Assembly: GCA_012845835.1 (NCBI GenBank)
Contig: JABAKD010000011.1
Location: forward strand, 7,750,381 to 7,814,380
Direction of reading: 5' to 3'
Source of the DNA: Undaria pinnatifida
Lineage: Eukaryota > Sar > Phaeophyceae > Laminariales > Alariaceae
Length of the DNA stretch: 64,000 nucleotides
Positions 11,632 to 23,000 of this stretch are shown in pieces. Position 1 is the first letter of the stretch. Each line of letters starts with the position of its first letter. Both the position numbers and the translations under genes were made by a program. The notes beneath the pieces are model-generated. The model was not told where the DNA came from. It searched no databases and saw only the letters and a list, made by a program, of their open reading frames with translations.

Positions 11632-13376
11632 CTGCGACCGCGGCTTCTGCGCTGGTTGCTGCTGCTCGGGGTGGTACCACCATCGTCCCCGAACGAACCT
11701 CCATGGGACACTGCCGCGGAGGGGGTGGCCCCCTGGAACGGAGTTCCTGTCGGCTCGGTCGTCTCCGGTGCTCTGCCGGCGGCGACGTTGACATCCTTGC
11801 CATCGTGTGTCTCGTCTTCCCACTCCACTGAGAGGTCGTCATCGCTGTCCGAAGCGTCATCATCCCCCCCACCACCTTGAAGTGGTGTGCCCTCCCTGCC
11901 CCCGACGGCGGTCTCGTCGTCATGCCCCCTCCCTTCAACGGGTGTAGGGGGTGCCTGCTGATAGGCTGGCAAGGGGGCAGGGGTCGGGACATGATGCCAG
12001 GTGACATCACGGGTGAGGTGAATTTGGTTAGTTGCTTTCGACAGGATACGACATGTTCCCCTCGGATGGTTGTCTGCGGGCCCGAGATAAAATCCCGGTT
12101 CCGCTTGCGGGTCGCACTTGTGTTTTCTCTTCGTCTTGAAGAAACATGGTTGGAGCCACTGCACCAACGTCGGCGACGGTGGTTTGCCGTGCCACATCTC
12201 GTAGGGAGATTTCATGTCTTTATTTGAGGTCGTAGCAGTGCGATTGAGATTGTCGCAGCCGAAATGATGAGCATCAGCCCACAGCCGCTCCGTCGACGGC
12301 AAATCTTGGCCGACGAAAGACGATTTTGCCTGGATCATCGACGCCTTGGCTAACTTCTCGATAAGTGCTAGCCCACGTTCTGCTACACCATTCAACTGCG
12401 GTGTGTTCGCTGACGTAAACTCGCGCTTGATTCCGTTTTTGTTGCAGATTTCGGCAAACTCTCCGTACATCAGTTCAAGCGCGTCATCAGAACGGATGAT
12501 TCCTATCAGACCATCCTGGCTAGTATCAGCGATGTACTGAAGTAGCCTTGCCGGGGCTTCAGATTTTGATTTCATGAAGTATTCCCGCGACATTCGTGTG
12601 GCATCGCCACGAAAAATGATATCATACAGGCTTCCACCGATCGAAGCGACAGGCTTCTTCCCCGTCGAATCAACGAAAACTCTCCCGTTTTTCTTATCTG
12701 AACGAGAGTTTGTGGACTTGGGCACCGGTGCGCTGTACCCTTTCGCTGCTGAACATCCCACGCACGGAAGCAGCTTCACCCCAGGTTTCAGCTTGACGCC
12801 TTGCTGCTCCGCCGATTTCCTCAACAAACGGGGGTGGGTGGGGGAGGTAGTGCGATGATAGTGGTTAATATCCACATCGGTGGTGGGCATACGCCCGGGT
12901 GTAAGAACTGCGCAGGCTATCTCGTTGCCATCCACCCTACGGCCATGTCCGACGTACATGTCCCCGTAAGGGGGCAATAGGATCTCTTGACCGGTATCTT
13001 TTTGGTGGATGGTGAGTCCGGGGTCATCGATACTAAACTTGTACCGATGTTTGACGGCCTTCGACACCGAAATGAGGTTGAAATCAAGCTCAGGTGATAA
13101 CCCTACTTCTTTGAACTCCATGCGCATGGCAGGTTGGCCATCGCCCGAAGGGAATTCGAGGGTAAGGTCGCCTAGACCTTTTATGCGAAGTAGTTTACCG
13201 CCACCAGCAACGCTAAGTTGCTTGTTGCATGGTCGGAAGTTGGTCATTTTCTCGGAGCTACGGGTAAAGATGCCCGAGGCTCCAGTATCAAAGTGCCAAC
13301 GTTCCGATTTAACCCCGGCCTGCAGAGCCAGTTCCCCTACACCACCGATTGGACCACCATCATCACACTTGCCTAG
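11632..13376 (-). CDS. Copia pol 5' part: protease and integrase
   Basis: In the gag frame, directly after the gag stop, comes an aspartic protease signature WHFDTGASG (about 13280), then an HxxxH...CxxC zinc motif (PCVGCSAAKG) and an integrase core. The three acidic residues fall in VFVDSTG, IIRSDDALE and NGVAERG. It ends at the linker (GGTTPSSSNQRRS), where the inverted block begins, so RT is lost from this frame. Protease would mature the polyprotein and integrase would insert the cDNA in the nucleus. Confidence 0.9.
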
Positions 13377-15209
13377 TTAGTACCCACACCCTGCATGACC
13401 CAGCTCCACCGCCATAAACCCAGACGCGACGCAACTCGAAGTCGTCGATCCTGAATCTGAGTCCGACTCCGGCGGTTCAGGTAGCTCTATCACCATGTTG
13501 GCGTGCATGTCGGTAGACGAAGGACACTTATCCTCGTCGTGCCCCCGACCGTTGCACCGCTTGCAGAGCTGTGTGGTGCAGTCGCGGGCGAAGTGGCCTC
13601 GAAGCCCACACTTGTAGCACTGCGGTCCCTTTGCCGCAGGCTTGTTGTCCTCAGCGCCGTTTCCGTCGCCGGACTTCTTCTTCTCGGCGTGCTTGCCTCC
13701 TCGGCCGCCTCCGCGGCCCCCGCGCTTCCCGCCAGGGTGTCCGCGTCCCCCGCCCCCACCACGCCCGTCAACAACGAGCGCATGGGCTGCGGATTTCTTC
13801 TGCCTCCGAGAGCGCAGAAGGTTGTATTGGGATTCGATGGTTTGTATCACCTCATCCCGGTCGAAGGACAGTCTTCGACTCAGCTGCCGTATCTCGAAGT
13901 CGTACTCCGACACAGGCAGACCAGCAACAAACGTGCAGAGGGTGGTTTGTTCATCAACATCAATACCCGCAGTGTGCATTTTCATCACGTGTTCCTCGAG
14001 ATTGTACAATCTCGGGATCGGGTCAACTCCCTTTTCGACTTTAAAATCACTGAGCGTCTTCCGCAGAGAGATTTGATCCCCGGTGCTCTTGGGGCAATAG
14101 TACTTCACAGTTTCTTCCCAACATTTTCCGGGGGACTTGCTCCATTGGAAACGCCCGACATCTATTGTTAGGTGGAATGCCTGGGACAGGAAGAACCAGG
14201 CTCTAAGATGTCGTTCATAAACTAGTTCGGGCACTCCTTCCCGGAGGAAATCGCTCTTCGATTTGAGTTGGTCGCCGACGTCGAGATGAGACTCGGCGTA
14301 CAGAACACTGTCGAAGTCCTGGAACTTCGCATACGTATGTACTTTCTGCTGAAAAAAACAGAGTTTTCAGAAAAATGGGAACGGAGCCTAAAATGAGAAC
14401 CAAGCGTTATCTCCAGAACCATGTGGTGTATCAGAGAACCGAAATGATCCTGCGAAACCCCTTGGCCAGCCCTGTGAGAGAAGCTCGTCAGAACGGTCAT
14501 GCTCCATCTCATGCCTTCGGGTGGGCGCAAAAAGCGATATAGGCTGGCTCTATGGTGATTTCTCTAGATGCTGGCTACCGAGGCGATGCCGAGGACTTCC
14601 AGCCTGAGCGACAGCTCATTCGAAGGCTGCTGTACAGCCCCACAGGACTGTCATATTTATTTTTTTGAGTTGTACATAATTAGTTTGCTTTCTAAAAAAA
14701 ACCGTCCGTTCTCATTTTAGGCTCCGTTCCCATTTTTCAGAAAACTCTGTTCAAATGTGAAACTGCTTTCTGTCTCGTAGCTGCGGTGGATTCATCTTCA
14801 TGGGAGCTCGAAAAGATCTTCGGCTCCCGTGTGTCACAGCGGGCTCACCTTGGAGACCGTAGTCTCCGTCCAACCCGCTTTGGACACTCCCTATTGATTG
14901 ATCCTCTCGTGGACCAACCTCCATGGGCACAGAAGGGTTGACAGGGCCCACTCGGGATGTTGGTGACGCAGGATCTTCTACCTCGCCACTTGCAGCAGAC
15001 GCCTCGTGCGCCTCCCCATCCGGACTTGTCTTGTCTTCTACACCTTGCTGGGCCATCATCCGGGCCAGCATCTTCATGGTCTGCTCGTGCTGAACGCGTT
15101 GTGCGTCAGCGCGTTCCGCGGCTGCCCTCTCGGCCGCCGCGCGTGACTCCCTCTCCTCCGCCAGCTGCGCTCTCAGCTCGGCGAGTTGATCTTCCACAGA
15201 AATAGCCAT
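13377..15209 (-). pseudogene. Copia gag, split by a 396-bp insertion
   Basis: The ATG at 15207-15209 opens a 152-codon N-terminal part rich in Glu/Ala/Arg (coiled-coil-like, about residues 5-55), which runs into the inserted element at 14752. The remainder resumes at 14356, in frame through KFQDFDSVLYAESHLD, and ends at TAA 13377-13379. It carries two CCHC zinc knuckles (CYKCGLRGHFARDC and CKRCNGRGHDEDKC), typical of RNA-binding nucleocapsid. Pol continues in the same frame after the single TAA, although most Copia elements have one uninterrupted gag-pol frame. Confidence 0.88.
14357..14752. mobile_element. 396-bp MITE-like element inserted in gag
   Basis: The ends are 44-bp terminal inverted repeats (14357-14400 and 14709-14752) with one mismatch, and both contain GGGAACGGAGCCTAAAATGA. 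The body has no long ORF. Gag coding reads up to one side and resumes on the other, so it was inserted after the Copia formed. No clear target duplication can be read because the flank is T-rich. I see no second copy in the window. Confidence 0.85.
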
Positions 15210-15212
15210 GGT

Positions 15213-15227
15213 CTCACTTTGGTACCA
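15213..15227 (-). promoter_or_regulatory. Possible Copia primer-binding site
   Basis: On the minus strand, about a dozen bases inside the 5' LTR, lies TGGTACCAAAGTGAG. It starts with the TGG expected to pair with a tRNA CCA end and resembles the TGGTATCAGAG site of many Copia elements. The matching tRNA is not identified. Confidence 0.45.
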
Positions 15228-15239
15228 ACAATTCTAGAA

Positions 15240-15493
15240 TGATTAGTTCCGACCGCGCCGGTTAGCGTCGACTCACCCCGCTGGGCTGCCGAATGGCTTC
15301 TCTTTTAAGTTCGTGTATTATCGGTTGTCACACACCCGCGAGGGAAAGTTAACAGGAGGAACAGGAAAAGGAGTGAGAGCCTCGCGGCTCGTCACAGCAC
15401 ACACAGATCCAAGGACATGAACGAATAGCCCAAGAAACCATACTCCGAACCGACACGTAACTGTCACTGCTTTGCGGCGAGTCTACTCAAACA
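15240..15493 (-). repeat. Copia 5' LTR
   Basis: A 254-bp copy of the repeat at 7975-8228, TG...CA on both strands. It would carry the promoter and polyadenylation signals. The near-identity of the two LTRs points to a recent insertion. Confidence 0.9.
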
Positions 15494-16039
<546 letters not shown>

Positions 16040-16047
16040 TATGGGTA

Positions 16048-16603
16048 CTACGAGTACCGGTCACGTGCATCCGCTGCAAGCAAATCCGTACCAGAGACCA
16101 AGGGCTGGCCGTCGTGAGATTTCCGCTCCAAGCTATCCTGTATCCAGAACAGCTCCATCCAGCTCTTCTTGCACTCCGAGTGTAGTTTTCCCATTTATCT
16201 TCCCTTGAGCCTTGATGAGAGCAGCCTGTGGCGGTTACATTTTTCCACGACGACCTCTTTCTGCCCTGTTGCCCACGTCACGCGCGTTATGGTAGCTCTG
16301 TCCCACATTCGGTGAACGTTCAAGAGCAGGGAACAACGTCGTGCGGGCACAGTCGTGCAATCAGTTTCTTCCTGTTTGCCGTTGCACGTGGTGGTGACAC
16401 CTGAAACACGAAACACACAACGTCTAAAAATCAAAATCTTGTCCGGATTTATTTTCCCTAACCCCGTTCAATAACAGTCTGCCAAGTGGTATGAAAACCT
16501 CCACCGTTTTTTTTTTTTTTTCCAGCTCTCGGATCTATGGGCATACTGTACCTGCTGATAGCCTCGGATCGTCGGATCGTGTTCTGATGATATTGCGCCG
16601 CAT
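16048..16603 (-). CDS. Small tentative two-exon gene with in-frame extension
   Basis: An ATG at 16601-16603 opens 17 codons ending at a GTACAG donor (exon 16552-16603). A TGTTTCAG acceptor leads to exon 16195-16400, which continues in phase and ends at TAA 16195-16197, giving about 85 residues with several Cys and Arg. Directly after that stop the same frame reads on from ATG 16192-16194 for 48 more codons (for example KKSWMELFWIQDSLERK) to TAG 16048-16050, beside the CAA array. The continuing frame suggests either an older longer exon broken by one stop or chance. No family is recognised. It is divergently arranged to the phosphatase gene. Confidence 0.35.
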
Positions 16604-17043
16604 ATAAGAAACTACACGCTCGTCAGCTCAGCTCCCTACGCAGTTAGTCAACACGCGACAAGTTCGACAGCAAAGGGGGGTGACGAAGGCTGTAGGCTCG
16701 CATCTTCTTCGGCCTGGCGTTCCCTCCCACCGACTCGTTACGCGTCCCCCTCTCGTGAGTCGTTGCTGCTGAGAGATCTGAACGTGGTTTGTGCAAGAAA
16801 AAAATCAGTGCGTGGCGAAAACTACACCAGAGGACAAGTATCAGGTCACGCTGCACACCAGGGACCTGGTTCGTTTTTCTGACCAGCTATATATTGCTGC
16901 TGCTGTGCTCTCGATCTGCACGACGGCTCGAGAGCACCACACCGCAGCAGTGACAGCACAGCCACCTATCCACCACCTCGGTCAGGTGCACTGCTTGCTG
17001 CCGGTGGGGTTACTTCTTCGTGGTACCGAGGGGTGCAGAGTTG
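16604..17043. promoter_or_regulatory. Divergent promoter region candidate
   Basis: This 440-bp gap lies between the ATG of the small minus-strand gene and the ATG of the phosphatase gene. A CTATATATTG sequence at 16887-16896 is TATA-like and sits ~150 bp before the phosphatase ATG. No transcription start can be fixed from sequence alone. Confidence 0.35.
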
Positions 17044-20000
17044 ATGGGCTTTATTTCAGAAGGTAACCGTAACAACATCGACGATGATGATCTCCTGCAG
17101 CACTGCAATGACGTTGAGCTTGGTACCAGCAGTACCGGGGTGGAGATGGCTCTCATCAGCAGAACTCGCCGCGTTGTCTCCAGCGGAGCTGCTGCTACTC
17201 CGGATGGAGACGATGATGTAGGCGGTGTCGAGAAGACGCAGCCGGCCAAAAAGCAGGTGAGCACGTTACACCTAACACGCACGTACCAAGTACCAGGTAC
17301 GTATCATGCTCTCGATCTCTTTATGATACTCCAAAGTTTTATGACGTTGACCACTGCTGTACGCTTCACCAGGCACTACCGGGCGGAGATATAAGGACCG
17401 TATTGATTTTCTTTTTAAATCTAAACGATATCTACATTTAAATCCACTGCGATACGTACGTCCAGGCACTACAAAGTAGGTTATGGTTGCACGAGTACCC
17501 ATGGCATCAATACTCGTAGCACATACAAGTATCTAGTCTCATGTAAAATTAAAAAAAAAACACTCCAGCTGTGAGATCGAAGATTTGTCGAACTCATCTC
17601 TGCGAGCTGTGTGTGATACTCCGATCGCGCGTATTACGGGGTGTTGTGTCCTCGTTAAGGACATAGGTCGGCGACTCCCCTTGGAACTACAGTGTAGCTT
17701 ATCAGGGTCAACAGCGTGATGTTAGTCAGTCTGTGCGCGGAAACTACATATAAAACCCGTTTTTGAGGGGGACAAAATCTGACAGCTGTGGAAGGAAGCA
17801 CATATGGTAAGGGATCATTATTTTACGGGGGACCCTAGTAAATAGGACCTACGGTGGCCACAAAAACTTAAATATTAATCTATTTTTACCTACAATATTT
17901 GGTCCTATATACTGTCGTCCTCAGTAAAATAGTTAAAGACACAGGCCACCCTTTGCAGGGCAATACCACCATAGCACACATATCTACGAGTACCAGTACA
18001 TTGCTAGTTGCTGGCTGGCTGTTGTGCTTTGTTGTTCATGTTTGATTGTCGTGCCGTTCGCACCTTCTTTCCGATTGTTTTTTTGTTTTTTCCCTTTCGC
18101 TTTTTCTTCTTAATTTTATTATTAATAATATTTATTTATTTCAGCAAATAGTCCGGCTTGCATAGTTTTGCTTTCTTCCCGCGTGTTTATTGCGGTTGCC
18201 ATTCATTGCATGGCCATTTCTTTTTTTTTTTCAAAATCACCTTGCTGTACGGACTTTTATCGAATTTGCATCATTTATTTCTTGCGGAGTTCGCCTTTCG
18301 CAACTTGAGAGAACGCTGAGCGACAACACAAAATGAACGAGAGGAAGACAGAACGGCCGACGCTGTTCTATGTTAGTCTTCCCGATAATCACATGTTAGC
18401 CTTGTGCGTGTCTTGTGTTGTGGTACCAGGTGGCGTCCACATACACAGCAGTACTTAAGTGCCAGGTGAATTACGTAGATGCGGTACGTACTTGAACTTT
18501 TTTTCTTGTTCAACCGGTTCGACATCATCATCAGTCAATTTGCTGCACCGTGATTCAAAATTCATCGCGCCACGCCAACGGCAAACATTCAGCAGTAGCC
18601 GCGCCAACGGCAAATATACAGCAGTAGTAGTACACGAAGTAATAGCATATCTCTACTTTTGATAGGTTGTTCTCAAATATCATAAAAGAGCACCATCTTC
18701 AATTGCCACCATCCGACCTTCTGACTCTTGGTAAGCATGGGAGCTGTGCACCCACTCTCTGGAATTGTGTCACACAACCTAGTACTCTATCATTCAACCA
18801 TGCACGCCTGAATTTGGCAAGACGTCGGCCATCTACATACCTATAAAGGCCTCTCCACGCCCGCTGAAAATGGCGCGCCGCCTACAAGAGAGACACTATC
18901 GAAGAGTTAATAGTTAACGAAATCTGACGTTATTAATAGAGGTGCCAGGCGCCTAAACAAAGCCCACTTCTCGACCACACCATGGATTTCCTCCACTGTT
19001 GCCCCGTCGGTTCGTCCTATTCGACACAATCCCCCCCCCCTGCGCCACCTCCGACAGTAGTGCAGCAATCCTATTGAGAGACGCACACACAAAAAAAAAG
19101 CATCCTTGGCTGGGTTTCTTGTTAAGGGGATGGTGAGCTTTTATGTTACACTAACAACTCCGGTTTAAAGGCTCCCGGATTTAGCGGATGTGCTACCAGG
19201 TATGTTCCTTTAAGTCTCAGCCTTTCCTTTTTTTACCACCATGATTCTTATCAGATTTACTGTACAGTAGTATTATATCTTTTTTGGTTGGATGTAACCC
19301 TAACCACAGTCTGGTCAACCACCTCACAGGCTCGACGTACGCCTTCCTGCAAGTTGACGCCTCCGGTAACACCGCCACCGCCACCGAGCGGCTCGCTACA
19401 TCCCAACAAAAGGGCTAGAAAAACGCTCGGCTGTTTCTCCTGCGGCGGCGGCGGCGGCGGCGGCACCTGCAGCAGCGGCGGCGATGGCGACGGCGGCAGC
19501 TGCGATGGCTGCGATGGCGTCGGTGGCGGCGACAGCGATCGCGGCGGCGGCGGGGGGGCGGGTGGCGGGGGAAGCGGGTACGCCGGCGGGGGGGGCGGCT
19601 TCAGTGGGGACGGCGGGAGGGGCGGGGGGAGCGGATGCGGCGGCGGGCGCGGCGGCGGTGGCGGTGGCGACGGCGGGGGGTGGGGTAGCCATGATGATCG
19701 CGGATCGCCGATTAAAAAAAAGTGCTCGTTTTCCCGAGGGAGCGACGGCGGTTGTTGTTGCTTTCGAAAAAACAAGCGCCGTGAGCCTCCATCACTACCG
19801 CAAAGTCGCGTTTGCTGTCGCTGTCTCTGTCGGTGTCGGTCTCGCCGCCGATGCGGGGGTGCCGTTCTGGGTGTTGTGACGTGTTTGGCGACGGTTCCTT
19901 GGCTCTTGAGCGCGGGGTTGCACGCGTTCTGGGGGTCGGGCTGCACGGAAGGGTGCTACGAGGCGGAGGCAACGAAAACGGGCGCGGAAGGCCCGGAGCA

Positions 20001-23000
20001 GGTATGAATGTTTTGCGTTAGCTTCGTGTTATCGTATGTACGGCGGATTTTGGTATAAGTTTAATCCTGTTTCGGGCACGATTACCTTGAAACTGGAGTT
20101 GAGTTGGTTTTGTCGGCGGCGGCTGATGTCGTCAAGCCGGACGACTGCCGGGACTCACGCGTGGGGATGGCGCGTTGATGAGGAGCAGTGAAAACTGCGT
20201 TCTTGCCAAGGTGAAAGGGAGGAAGGTGCAAGGAGAGAAACTAAGAAGGAAAACGTGGGGAATTGTTGGCCAAGAGTGCAAAAAAGAAATACCGCCGTGC
20301 GTACACGGAAGGAAAAATTCGATTTATATCAGAACTCAACATGTACCTTGCATTGTCGGACCAAAAATATGTAAATATTACACTTCGTATTTCTGCAACA
20401 AATTACCATGTGTCGGCGTGTTAGCATAGCATGAATATGGGAACATGTGCATGTTTTTTTGTATGTTGTCTGGCGTTCCCGCGGTCGTTTGCAGCGTGGT
20501 TGGTATCGATAGGGGAGATTCAGCGATGACGCCACTCAAACAGCAAACGGCTAGAACGGTTGGAACTCACCCGTGTAGCTATGTACGGCTGAGCACGTAT
20601 CGGGTACCCAGGGTATACTTTACGCAGGCATATAGCGCGGTACTGTTTTTCCATTTTTCCAACCAAATACCTTGTCGCCAACTTCCTCTCCACACACGTA
20701 TGCACTGGAGGTCCTTCTACAGTACGGGTTTTCCGCTATAGTGCCTGTGAATTCACTTGGTACAGATGGGAACCACCAGAAGCGGCAGTATGCGGAGTAG
20801 TGTCGGTTGCCGCTATAATGCCGGCATTTCCGGCTATTAATAGCACATACCGGCACTACAGAGGGACTACTACTGCACGTTACGTTTTGGTTGGACTATC
20901 GAGCAAAAAAATATCGTGTGCATATGCCTATTGTAAGCTTCTGGCACGGCTGGCGCGCACGTAGGCAGTCAAGTGCAGAAAGCTTGTGCAGACTGAGTGA
21001 GACTTCCGTCACGCGTGCTCTGCACTGCCTCGAGGAAGGGTAAAGGCCGGCCTGCGCCTGCTGGGCGGCTTGTTGGCGACAAATGTATGTGTGTCGTCTC
21101 GCTTTTACAAACGCTATGTACGTTTTTGCAACAAGGTACATCTTGCGACAAACGTGTGTACGATGTCTCGCTTTCAATAACACTACCGTATCTTACGATA
21201 CAACAGGTGCATCTTGCCTACAGCGGGGTGGACGTCCACGGTAACCCCACAGGAATGACCGTGGCGTGGACCAGTGCTGCTGGGGAGGCGCCTCCAGTGG
21301 TGGAATACGGCTTGATCGCGGACGAGTAAGTACACGGCTCTTGCGCGCGCCGTACATAACCGCCGATTTTGTTTTTGGGGCCTTTACAGACGTGTTGGAG
21401 ATGCCAAGGGTGGGACCGAATACGTTTTGGGACCCAGGTACGGACAAACGACCTGAAAAGCGACTGGAACGGCCTCATTAACCTTTCACTCGACTAAAGA
21501 GCGTGCAACGAAAACGAAAGATATAGCAGAGCAAGCTGCGGGCTTGTCGTGCACCTCCTTCGATTGCAATGCAGACACACCCAGTACCTGCAACCAAACC
21601 TGCCTCGTGCGGCAGATGGTGTATTACGGAGGACCATGGTAAGAAGGACTGACGCGTGCTACGATAGAGGTTTTCAGTTTTCGTGTGAAATGGTTTCTGG
21701 ACGACGGGGCTCCTTAACCTGGGCAAAATCGTCGCAAAATACGCCCCCTCAGTTTTTGCATGATTCTAGTTGTGTACCTCAGCCGTGAGATTTTTCATTC
21801 TTCCGGTATCATACCAGTTTATTATTTTCTTCCAAAACCAGTTTTTGGGAGAGGTCTTAAGCTCCCAAATCGAGGGGTAGTATTAAGAAAAAAAGTGGTG
21901 CACCTCTATCATCGTAGCACGCGTCGAGTCACGATACACACAAAAACCTATATATTCCACTATCTTTACGACCCAAATTTGGCCCTGGTTACGGCACTCC
22001 CCCGTATGGTCGTAAAAAACGCTTCAGCAACTCTTTCCCTTGAAAGTCCTGTTAGTTTTTTTGCAGCATTATCGACCAGACCACGTAGTGGCTAAGTGGT
22101 TTAGTGGGTAGTTCTGCATAACTAAGAAAATGTGTGCTTTGGAGTTTGCAGCACCGATCTCGTCTTCATCGTTGATCCCGGCCGGGATGGTGTGCCCTCA
22201 GAGCCATCGTCCCGCTCACCAGTAGCGCTTTTTATTGCATGCACTGCCGTGAACTACTGTGGCACTTGAATATCGTGGCACCTTCAGCCGCTATGAAGAA
22301 CATCATGAAACGTTCCCGCAGTAGGCTCGCCAAAGCTGGCGCTGATAAATCGTCAGACTGACCGAGCAGACACGTTGCCGTGTCGAGGAGGAGGAAGAGG
22401 AGGAGGAGGAGTAAAGAGTTAGTTGGTGAAGCTTGAAAAATGTGCCGCTGGAGGGAAATATAATGCTTACCGTATAGGGAACAGGCATGATAACGCATCT
22501 CCCAGGATATGGATTTCCGACCCTATCTACCCCCAAAAAAATCGACGACACGTCTTCGATCCCACAGCTGAGGTGACCGTTGTGTTTGAACTTTAGACGC
22601 GCGTTGCGATAGAGGCCTTCGGGTATACCATTTGTTTTGGCTATATTTTTCAGGTCTTAGGGTATACCGTTTTTTGGCGATATTTTTCTGAATGGCGGGG
22701 ATTATTTTAACGAAAAAAAAAAAAAACGTCAGAATGTCAATAATTCATGTGTTTCAATATGTATATGTAAATATATAGACTAGACTATATATATATTTTA
22801 ACCCTCGGCCATGGAGGTTTGGCCATCGGGTTGCATTTTTCAGTGTTTTTTTTTCGCTCTAAAGTCATGTTATTGGGTGGAAGCACAGAGGGTGCTCTAG
22901 TAGCGAGGAGGAGGAGCCTCAGACAAACACCAAAACATGTTGGACCTTTTACCGTAGTGTATAGCATATCGCATGTCTCTCTCTTTTTTTTTCAACAAAA

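Larger units (their letters stand above)
7975..15493 (-). mobile_element. Ty1/Copia LTR retrotransposon, rearranged
   Basis: A 7.5 kb element on the minus strand with 254-bp LTRs (15240-15493 as 5' LTR and 7975-8228 as 3' LTR). They begin TG, end CA and differ at two positions that I can see. It is flanked by ACAAC on both sides (7970-7974 and 15494-15498), as a 5-bp target duplication would give, although the CAA array makes that match weak evidence. Order on the minus strand is gag, protease, integrase, then a duplicated and inverted block, then reverse transcriptase and RNase H; integrase before RT defines Copia. It cannot be autonomous: gag is interrupted, a stop separates gag from pol, and the pol centre is inverted. 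Confidence 0.95.
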
